Below, one piece after another: positions 7,826 through 14,365 of a DNA stretch of 25,790 bases. The DNA comes from CAYURR01 sp964446745. Its GTDB lineage: Bacteria; Bacillota; Clostridia; Lachnospirales; WQUN01. Where the stretch lies: positions 1 to 25,790 of the forward strand of contig CAYURR010000021.1 in the NCBI GenBank assembly GCA_964446745.1. The letters are read 5' to 3'. Within the stretch, counting starts at the first letter, position 1; each line of letters starts with the position of its first letter. Position numbers and translations under genes: made by a program. The notes under the pieces were generated by a model. The model saw nothing but the letters and a program-made list of their open reading frames with translations, made no database searches and was not told where the DNA came from.

Positions 7826-7996
7826 CTATCCGAGTGCCGCCTCTAAAAGGTCTATCTTGTTTATTGGGTACAGGCTCAGCAGCTCTCTGTATTGAGCGGC
7901 CGAAAGCCCTTCCGTACCTACATACATCTCAACCTTTGTCTCTGTATCAGCCATATCAAAACGCTTTTTAAAGCCTTCAAATTCATGATTGTCCAT
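7826..7996 (-). CDS. Small hypothetical protein, 56 aa
   Basis: A short open frame starting MDNHEFEGFKKRF and ending LLEAALG, with stop TAG at 7826. The ATG at 7996 lies inside the last codons of the upstream half-TauE gene (stop at 7983), a 14-nt overlap. It is preceded by AAGGAGAA at a good spacing, so translational coupling is likely. The protein is acidic and amphipathic, probably two helices, with no cysteines and no membrane segment. I do not recognise the family. The good ribosome site, the overlap and the sensible amino-acid composition argue that it is real. A partner or regulator of the membrane protein is possible but unproven. Confidence 0.6.
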   Translation of the reverse strand: MDNHEFEGFKKRFDMADTETKVEMYVGTEGLSAAQYRELLSLYPINKIDLLEAALG

Positions 7997-8363
7997 TCGT
8001 ATTCTCCTTCTTTTCCTTCTTGAAAAATTCCATTACACCCATAATTAGCAAAAACCCGCCGAAGCCTTTTTTTAATATCGCAGAGTCTAACATTACAGCG
8101 GCGTATGATCCTGCTATACCACCCATTACACCGAATATAATTAGCGGCAACAGTCCGTCTTTTCGGATATTACCCTTTTTAATATGCACTATAAGCGCTA
8201 TGACCGCCGTCGGCACGAAGTATATTAGATTTAAAAACTGTGCGCTACGTTGCTCTGTACCAAATATAAATGTCACAGCCGGTATCAGTACCGCACCGCC
8301 GCCTATCCCCATACCGCTGATAATCCCCGAGATAGTCCCTATCAGTATATATACAATCCACAT
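7983..8363 (-). CDS. Half-size TauE/SafE family membrane protein (second of a pair)
   Basis: A 126-aa membrane protein of about four transmembrane helices. It is equivalent to one of the two repeats of the usual 250-aa TauE/SafE (DUF81) anion exporters, which move sulfite, sulfoacetate or related organosulfur anions. The repeat motif is seen near the N-terminus as SGIISGMGIGGGAVLIP (residues 12-28). The C-terminus ends in a charged tail (FFKKEKKENTNGQS). It starts 7 nt after the stop of the other half-size gene at 8371, with only a weak ribosome site, so it probably relies on coupling. The two starts are in different frames, yet each has a complete repeat. This looks like a natural two-gene transporter, not a broken gene. 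The substrate is unknown. Confidence 0.82.
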   Translation of the reverse strand: MWIVYILIGTISGIISGMGIGGGAVLIPAVTFIFGTEQRSAQFLNLIYFVPTAVIALIVHIKKGNIRKDGLLPLIIFGVMGGIAGSYAAVMLDSAILKKGFGGFLLIMGVMEFFKKEKKENTNGQS

Positions 8364-8370
8364 AGCCGTT

Positions 8371-8748
8371 CTAAAGTATCATCTTGATAGCCGCAGCTAT
8401 CATAAACAGGCCGAAGATCTTATGCAGCGCACTCGATGAAAGCTTTTTCAGAAGCATTGCTCCCGTAAGTCCGCCGATAATCCCACCCGCTGATAAGCCT
8501 AAAGCCATAGACGGCATAAAATCTGTTTGACGATATACAAAGATACTCACAATCGAAATAGGCAATATAACAGCGATTGCCGTAGCATGTGACTTATGCG
8601 TCTCTGTACGCAAAAAGCGTTGCATGCATGGCACTAGTAACGAACCGCCGCCTGCGCCAAAAAGCCCATTAGCAAGTCCGGACGCAAGCCCTATAGCTGC
8701 CGATATTATGATGCGTTTAAATCCACGTGTTGGTTTAGTAGTTTCCAT
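8371..8748 (-). CDS. Half-size TauE/SafE family membrane protein (first of a pair)
   Basis: A 125-aa protein with about four membrane helices and the DUF81 repeat motif SGLANGLFGAGGGSLLVP (residues 23-40). It is the paralogue of the next gene, and together they would make one full-length transporter with two inverted repeats. A cytoplasmic, basic N-terminal tail (METTKPTRGFKR) precedes the first helix. I see no strong ribosome site before the ATG at 8748, so the start is somewhat uncertain. A gap of 76 nt separates it from the hydratase gene, with no clear promoter or terminator, so read-through from that gene is likely. The transported substrate cannot be read from the sequence. Confidence 0.82.
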   Translation of the reverse strand: METTKPTRGFKRIIISAAIGLASGLANGLFGAGGGSLLVPCMQRFLRTETHKSHATAIAVILPISIVSIFVYRQTDFMPSMALGLSAGGIIGGLTGAMLLKKLSSSALHKIFGLFMIAAAIKMIL

Positions 8749-8824
8749 ATGGGTATTGTGTCCGAAATAGGGAAAAGAATTCGGGCATCTGAGATGATTG
8801 ACACACTAGAACAATTTGATTTCA

Positions 8825-11095
8825 TTAGCGTGCCTTGTAATGATTTATCAAGCACCCATTTATTAGTATCTGCTTTTCTTCATCAGTCATGGCCTGTATG
8901 TTTAATGTTATCTCGGCAGGTTCGCTGTCCTTCGCCGCGTCGCTCGTCAACACATATCCCTTGATCTCGGTCGGTGCGTTTTTGACCGCATCTTGTATAT
9001 TAGGCACAAAGATAAAGTCGTTCAAGCCGAACGTGGGCTCATCCGCTATCGTAAACGGTACGATACCCCAGTTTATGAGGTTAGAGCGATAACGCTTTGT
9101 GGCGTATTCTCTTGCGATATTAGCTGTACCGCCCAGAACCCTCTGGCAGCTCGCGGCCTGCTCGCGCGCGGAGCCATCACCGGGCTTTGTGCAATATATC
9201 ACACTACCAATGCCTGTTTCGGCAACTCCAGCACCGAAGCACTCGTTGATTTTCTTGATTGCGCTCGCGGTCTGAGAATCGGCTGCTTTGATAGCCTCTA
9301 ATGAGTTGGCCAAAGCCTCTTTGCGCATCTGCTCCAGCTCCCTGATAGCCTCCGAACGTTTTACATAGTCCGGATCACGACGCGAAAGCGTGAATTTCGA
9401 CAGCGCGACAGGGTTCGAACGGTACGACGAAGTATCGCCGGACGGTATCAACTCATCGGTTGTAGTGACTGCATCCGGTATAAACGCAGCAACCTTTAAC
9501 AGCATATTCTTCGGCATAGCGGAAAACTCCGGCCAGTCCGTAATGTTTGGCGCGTACGGAAATTCTGCTTGTGTATCTGTCTTGTCAAAGCCATAGTAAA
9601 CGCGATTCTTATATATGTCATTATTAAACGAGTACGGATATTTCGCATCTGTCATGCGATCCTCCCAAACCTCTGCAGCCGAGGTAATGCGTCCGCCATT
9701 GATCGCGGAGGCTGTAATCGAACGCGCATCCATCAGCGCAACAAATGCCTTTTGGTTCTGCGCGGGTTTCGAACCCTCGCGGCTCGGGAAATTGCGCGTC
9801 GTATGGCGTATAGAAAAGCCGTTGTGGTACGGTACATCGCCTGCGCCGAAGCACGGACCGCAGAATGCCGTACGCAGTGTCACACCCGCCGGGAGCAGAT
9901 CGGAGGCCTTGCCGTTTTTAAGCAGTGCGTCCATGATCGGCTGGCTCGCCGGGTATACGCTCATCGTAAAAGCGTCGCTGCCGATCGCCTTACCCGAGAG
10001 CATGTCAGCTGAGATACAGAGGTTTTCAAACGTTCCGCCCGCACAGCCCGCGATTACGGCCTGGTCTACAGAGATACGCCCATCCTGCATCTTGGACATC
10101 AGCAGATCTGCATCCGCTTCAGACATAAACGAACGCATCACCTCGGTAGGATTTTTATTAAACTCGGATATCGCTACGGCATTGCTCGGATGAAACGGCA
10201 ACGCTATCATCGGTTCTATTTTTGAAAGATCAATCTCAATAAACCGGTCATAATATGCAACCGCTCCGGGTGAGAGTTTTTTGTATCTACCTTCGTCACC
10301 ATGGATTGCAAAATATTCCCGTACAGCGTCATCCGTTTCCCATATTGAGGACAGGCATGTGGTCTCGGTCGTCATAACATCTATACCATTTCGATAATCA
10401 ACGGACAACGACGCGATGCCGTCGCCTATGAATTCCATTACCTTGTTCTTTACAAAGCCGTTGCCGAACACCGCGGCTATCAATGCGAGCGCAATGTCCT
10501 GTGGGCCAACGTATGGCTGCGGCTTACCCGTGAGCATTACACCTACGATCTCAGGATACGCGACGTCATAGGTCTTGCTCAAGAGCTGTTTGACGAGCTC
10601 ACCGCCGCCCTCACCTATCGCCATCGTACCCAACGCACCATATCGGGTATGGCTGTCTGATCCCAAGATCATTGAACCGCAGCGCGCCGCATATTCGCGC
10701 ATGAACGCATGGATAACCGCCTGATGCGCGGGCACAAAGATACCGCCGTATTTCTTGGCCGCCGTGAGCCCGAACAGGTGATCATCCTCATTGATCGTGC
10801 CGCCTACCGCACATAGGCTATTGTGGCAATTTGTGAGTATGTACGGCTTCGGAAAGCGCGTAAGGCCGCTGGCCTTTGCGGTCTGAACGATGTTTACATA
10901 GGTGATGTCATGTGACGCTATACAGTCGAACTCTATTTTCAAATCCTCGTCATTGCCGGATTTATTATGGGCCTGTAATATGCTGTATGCCATCGTCTGT
11001 TTGCGCGCCGCGTTTCTATCAAGTGCTACATCCGGCTGTGTTATTACCTCCCTGCCGTTTTTTACAAAGACACCCTCGTTGAATAATCTAATCAT
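8825..11095 (-). CDS. Aconitase-superfamily hydratase (YbhJ-like)
   Basis: A 756-aa cytosolic [4Fe-4S] hydro-lyase. Iron-sulfur cysteines are C351 (GCAGG) and the pair C412/C415 (FCGPCFG). The DSHT motif (147-150) followed by a glycine-rich GEGGGE block, and the NFPSREG block with S438-R439, match aconitase active-site segments. A C-terminal swivel-like domain contains LGGTANIAREYATKRYRSN. Length and overall layout are closer to the uncharacterised E. coli YbhJ type of hydratase than to housekeeping AcnA or AcnB. The substrate is therefore probably a citrate-, homocitrate- or methylcitrate-like hydroxy acid, but is not known. The start at 11095 has AGGAGG 5 nt upstream. It follows the aldehyde dehydrogenase by 30 nt, suggesting one operon with it and the alcohol dehydrogenase. 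Standard aconitase in a partial TCA cycle is the alternative. Confidence 0.85.
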   Translation of the reverse strand: MIRLFNEGVFVKNGREVITQPDVALDRNAARKQTMAYSILQAHNKSGNDEDLKIEFDCIASHDITYVNIVQTAKASGLTRFPKPYILTNCHNSLCAVGGTINEDDHLFGLTAAKKYGGIFVPAHQAVIHAFMREYAARCGSMILGSDSHTRYGALGTMAIGEGGGELVKQLLSKTYDVAYPEIVGVMLTGKPQPYVGPQDIALALIAAVFGNGFVKNKVMEFIGDGIASLSVDYRNGIDVMTTETTCLSSIWETDDAVREYFAIHGDEGRYKKLSPGAVAYYDRFIEIDLSKIEPMIALPFHPSNAVAISEFNKNPTEVMRSFMSEADADLLMSKMQDGRISVDQAVIAGCAGGTFENLCISADMLSGKAIGSDAFTMSVYPASQPIMDALLKNGKASDLLPAGVTLRTAFCGPCFGAGDVPYHNGFSIRHTTRNFPSREGSKPAQNQKAFVALMDARSITASAINGGRITSAAEVWEDRMTDAKYPYSFNNDIYKNRVYYGFDKTDTQAEFPYAPNITDWPEFSAMPKNMLLKVAAFIPDAVTTTDELIPSGDTSSYRSNPVALSKFTLSRRDPDYVKRSEAIRELEQMRKEALANSLEAIKAADSQTASAIKKINECFGAGVAETGIGSVIYCTKPGDGSAREQAASCQRVLGGTANIAREYATKRYRSNLINWGIVPFTIADEPTFGLNDFIFVPNIQDAVKNAPTEIKGYVLTSDAAKDSEPAEITLNIQAMTDEEKQILINGCLINHYKAR

Positions 11096-11125
11096 TACAT
11101 CCTCCTAAATAGTTTCCAAGTAGAA

Positions 11126-12493
11126 TTATTTCATCAGCAACTTCAACCACTTCAAATGATCCCTGTAAGGCGGGTATCTCAGGAATATATCCAATGCATT
11201 GGATTTTGTGAGTACGCCTTTTTTATGCGAAAAGGTCTCGAAGCTGTATTTCCCGTGATAATTGCCCATACCGCTCGCGCCTACCCCGCCAAAAGGCAGA
11301 TGTGAAGACGCGAGATGCACGATCGTATCGTTCACACAGCCGCCACCGTAGGAGATCTCACCGAGCACGCGCTTCTTGTTTCTTTCCGAGGTCGTAAACA
11401 GGTACAGCGCGAGCGGCTTCTCCTTGGACTTTATAGTGCCAACGACATCTTTTATATCCGTGTAGGTCATTATTGGTAGTATAGGCCCGAATATCTCCTC
11501 GCGCATCACCGGACTGTCCCAATCGATGTCACCGAGTAATGTCGGTGCTATCTTGTTTGTAATCGGGTCACATTCGCCTCCGGCCAAGATCATCTCGCCG
11601 TCCATCAGCTTGCAAAGGCGTTCATAGTGCTTGATGTTTATTATCTTTGGATAATCAGAACAGGTCAGCGGGCTCAATCCAAAAAATTCTGTTATATAGC
11701 GCTTCATTTCCAAAACCAAGCTGTCTTTAACAGACACGTGTACATAGATGTAATCAGGTGCGACACAGGTCTGGCCCGCGTTTAGAAATTTACCCCAGGC
11801 AATACGCTTTGCGGCGAGCTTGATATGAGCGGTCTCATCGACTATGCATGGGCTTTTGCCGCCGAGCTCAAGGCTTACAGGGGTCAGATGCCTTGCAGCT
11901 GACTTCATGACCTGCTTGCCGACCTCTGTACTGCCCGTGAAGAATATATAGTCAAATCTCTCGTCCAGCAGGGCTTTGTTTTCCTCCCTGCCTCCCAACA
12001 CTACCGCGCCGTGCTCAGGCTCGAACACCTCGGCGATAATCGTGTTGATGATCTCAGAGGTATGAGCGGAATACGCCGATGGCTTTAAAACGAAGCAATT
12101 ACCGGCTGCCACCGCACCAATGACCGGATCCATCGATAGCAGAAACGGATAATTCCACGGTGACATGATCAACACCACGCCATAAGGTTCGCTGTGTACC
12201 CTGCTTACGGATGGGAAATGCACAATCGATGTAGGTACCAACTTCGGCCTCGCCCAGCCCTCAAGGTGATTTATTATATATTTCAGTTCCTCAAGCACCA
12301 TGCCAACCTCTGTAGCGTACCCTTCAAAACATGACTTGTTCAGATCGGCCCTTAGCGCCTCGAGGATGTCTGTCTCGTGTCGCTTTATCGCCTTATACAA
12401 CTTCACAAGCCTTTTGATGCGCAGCTGTACAGGCTTTGTGGCGTTGCTGTTAAAGTATTGCCGTTGCCTTTCTATTATCTCTTGTAGCCTCAT
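11126..12493 (-). CDS. Aldehyde dehydrogenase (ALDH3-like)
   Basis: A 455-aa NAD(P)-dependent aldehyde dehydrogenase that would oxidise an aldehyde to a carboxylic acid. Visible active-site features are the PWNYP block with N114, the general base E209 in LELGGKSP, and the nucleophile C243 in NAGQTC. EIFGP follows in the C-terminal half. The short length, the absence of an N-terminal extension and a hydrophobic/basic C-terminal tail (DHLKWLKLLMK) fit the class 3 (YwdH-like/coniferyl-aldehyde) group. The ATG at 12493 overlaps the stop of the upstream alcohol dehydrogenase by 4 nt (ATGA), so the two are translationally coupled and probably handle the same aldehyde. The substrate (fatty, aromatic or short-chain) cannot be told from the sequence. 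Confidence 0.92.
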   Translation of the reverse strand: MRLQEIIERQRQYFNSNATKPVQLRIKRLVKLYKAIKRHETDILEALRADLNKSCFEGYATEVGMVLEELKYIINHLEGWARPKLVPTSIVHFPSVSRVHSEPYGVVLIMSPWNYPFLLSMDPVIGAVAAGNCFVLKPSAYSAHTSEIINTIIAEVFEPEHGAVVLGGREENKALLDERFDYIFFTGSTEVGKQVMKSAARHLTPVSLELGGKSPCIVDETAHIKLAAKRIAWGKFLNAGQTCVAPDYIYVHVSVKDSLVLEMKRYITEFFGLSPLTCSDYPKIINIKHYERLCKLMDGEMILAGGECDPITNKIAPTLLGDIDWDSPVMREEIFGPILPIMTYTDIKDVVGTIKSKEKPLALYLFTTSERNKKRVLGEISYGGGCVNDTIVHLASSHLPFGGVGASGMGNYHGKYSFETFSHKKGVLTKSNALDIFLRYPPYRDHLKWLKLLMK

Positions 12494-13674
12494 TGACTCA
12501 CCTCTCGTAAAATCCGTATGAAATCCCTACGATCAAATATTACCGGCACGGGATATAGCGGGTTCGCTTCCTTCTCGGCGTTTACAGCCATGAAATGGAA
12601 ATCCTTTTTCTTAAGTCCGATAAGAGTACTCGGTATCCCCATGCGATTATTCATTGCTCGTATCTCCGTTATAATTCCACATGCCATTGCTTCTTGATCT
12701 GCACCGCTTATCCCTACCATATCGGCCAGACGCGCGAGGGCTTGGTAAACATGCTTGCCATAGTATTCAAGCACAACGGGCAACAGCACCGCATTTACCA
12801 AGCCATGCGGCGTGCCATACAACCCACTGATAGCATGCGATAGCGCGTGGATGTTTCCGACATAGGCCCTCGTGAACGCCACACCCGCAAGATAGCTGGC
12901 CTGCTGCATCTTTGCACGCGCCTGTATGTCCGCGCCGTTGGTGTAGGCGGCCTCAAGATTTGAAAACACAAGCTTCGTGGCGTGCTCCGCATATCGTTTC
13001 GTGAGCATCGTGTTGCTCTGGCCTATGTATGCTTCGATCGCATGGGTCAGCGTATCCATCCCCGTCGTGGCAGTCACAACAGGAGGCAACCCAAGAGTGA
13101 GCCTCGGACTCAGCATTGCGTAATGCGGTATCAGTGACATATCGTTGATCGCATATTTTTTCCCGCTAACGGGCTCCCTGATCACGCTTGCAACCGTGGC
13201 CTCGCTGCCCGAACCCGCTGTCGTCGGCACCGCCACAGTTGTTGGCGTACGTTTGAGTATCTTAAACAAGCCCTTCATCATCGAGACAGGTTTATGCGGC
13301 TTTGCAACACGTGCTGCGACAGCCTTACCACAATCGATCGAGCTGCCCCCACCAAAACCTATTACAGCCTTACAGCCGTTTGCATGATAGATATCGAGCG
13401 CGTCCTCGACGTTATCGATCGTTGGGTTCTGAACCGTTCCGTCATAAAGGCTGTAGTGTATGTCGTGTTTTATTAATGTCTGGCATAGCCTGTCCATAAG
13501 TCCTAACGAAACGATAGTCTTGTCGCTTACGATCAATACACTGTCTATTCCTTTTTGCATTAGCATCTGCGTAAGCTCACTTGCCGAATTCAAGATATCT
13601 GGTTCTCTCCAAGGCAGGAAATACGCCCCTACAAACATCATCATTTGAAATGCCCTGCAATATACACGTTTCAT
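12490..13674 (-). CDS. Iron-containing alcohol dehydrogenase
   Basis: A 394-aa group III (Fe-dependent) alcohol dehydrogenase interconverting an alcohol and an aldehyde/ketone with NAD(P)H. The nucleotide-binding GGGSSID block lies at 108-114 and PTTAGSGSEAT at 150-160. The metal ligands are all present: D207, H211 (DTLTH), H276 (NIHALSH) and H290 (TPHG). The frame opens at 13758, but the family N-terminus (MKRVYCRAFQ, then YFLPWREP) starts at the ATG at 13674, with a GAGGGGG site upstream; the spacing is a little long. I therefore chose 13674. The aldehyde dehydrogenase overlaps its 3' end. It is the first gene of the minus-strand middle operon, with a putative -10 at 13750-13755 in the divergent region shared with zapA. 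Confidence 0.92.
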   Translation of the reverse strand: MKRVYCRAFQMMMFVGAYFLPWREPDILNSASELTQMLMQKGIDSVLIVSDKTIVSLGLMDRLCQTLIKHDIHYSLYDGTVQNPTIDNVEDALDIYHANGCKAVIGFGGGSSIDCGKAVAARVAKPHKPVSMMKGLFKILKRTPTTVAVPTTAGSGSEATVASVIREPVSGKKYAINDMSLIPHYAMLSPRLTLGLPPVVTATTGMDTLTHAIEAYIGQSNTMLTKRYAEHATKLVFSNLEAAYTNGADIQARAKMQQASYLAGVAFTRAYVGNIHALSHAISGLYGTPHGLVNAVLLPVVLEYYGKHVYQALARLADMVGISGADQEAMACGIITEIRAMNNRMGIPSTLIGLKKKDFHFMAVNAEKEANPLYPVPVIFDRRDFIRILREVSQ

Positions 13675-13749
13675 CCAACACTGCCCCCTCAAATAACCGC
13701 TCGAAGTATAATCACTCTTTACCGACATCAGCCTCTGTATACTCGTATT

Positions 13750-13755
13750 ATTATA
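13750..13755 (-). promoter_or_regulatory. Putative -10 element for the alcohol dehydrogenase operon
   Basis: A perfect TATAAT on the minus strand about 75 nt before the start codon at 13674. No good -35 hexamer lies at 16-18 nt, so the promoter may be activator-dependent or the match may be chance. It lies in the divergent intergenic region 13675-13864. Confidence 0.3.
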
Positions 13756-13794
13756 CACGATTTGCAGAAGGATTCATATACATTCACCGCAAGC

Positions 13795-13824
13795 TTGCAC
13801 TATTGGGTGAACGCATGTTAAAAT
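13795..13824 (+). promoter_or_regulatory. Putative promoter for the zapA-led operon
   Basis: TTGCAC (-35, 13795-13800), an 18-nt spacer and TAAAAT (-10, 13819-13824) lie about 41 nt upstream of the zapA ATG at 13865. Being the only candidate in the divergent region on this strand, it is the likely start of the long plus-strand transcript. It is a visual match only. Confidence 0.4.
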
Positions 13825-13864
13825 GATTCACAAGGACAGGAATACATCCGGGGGAGGTTATACT

Positions 13865-14365
13865 ATGCCAAATAAGGTTGATGTTGTTATTGGCGGGGAG
13901 ATATTCACGCTGGTGTCGGGTGAAAACGACGAATACATACAACGCCTCGCCAAATACATAAATGCAAAGTTCAACGAGATCCTCACCAGTAAATCCCACG
14001 CAAACATAAACCCGCAGATGCGCAGTCTGCTGATAGCGATAAACATTGCGGACGATCTGTTCAAGGAGCGTGACAAGCTGCTCGAACTACAAAGCGGTTC
14101 CGATATCGCAGAGGGATTGCTCGCGGAACTTGATGCATTGAGGGAGCGGTACGACGAGCTATCGGAATATAACAGGCAGCTCGCCGAGGAACTGAAGACA
14201 TTAAACGAGGAACGCTCCGAACTGATAGAAAAAAATGCGGCACTGCAGAGGGATCTGGAGGATTCGCAGAACGAGCTGACAGAATACATAAATACTTTTG
14301 ACGAGCGTACGGGAGCGGGCGAGGTTATTGAATACGGAACCATCAAGCAGTTTAAAAGCAGTTAA
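13865..14365 (+). CDS. zapA: Cell division protein ZapA, with extended coiled coil
   Basis: A 166-aa protein. The N-terminal 75 residues match ZapA (VDVVIGGEIFTLVSGENDEYIQRLAKYIN, then a helical block ending IADDLFKERD), which bundles FtsZ filaments at the division site. The rest (about 75-150) is a long acidic coiled coil rich in Glu, Leu, Lys and Asn, as in many clostridial ZapA proteins. Bacillus ZapA is only about 85 aa. The frame extends upstream to 13823, but GGGGGAGG sits 7 nt before the ATG at 13865, so I chose that one. Its 3' end overlaps the start region of the U32 gene. It heads the cell-division/cell-wall cluster. Confidence 0.88.
   Translation: MPNKVDVVIGGEIFTLVSGENDEYIQRLAKYINAKFNEILTSKSHANINPQMRSLLIAINIADDLFKERDKLLELQSGSDIAEGLLAELDALRERYDELSEYNRQLAEELKTLNEERSELIEKNAALQRDLEDSQNELTEYINTFDERTGAGEVIEYGTIKQFKSS

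Noticed and set aside
8371..8748. Frameshifted, broken TauE gene
   Set aside because: Each half has a complete repeat, its own start and stop, and no leftover coding sequence in the 7-nt gap. Two separate genes explain it better.
9615..10193. Plus-strand open frames of 150-190 codons opposite the hydratase gene
   Set aside because: They lie entirely antisense to the conserved aconitase-family core and show no family features.
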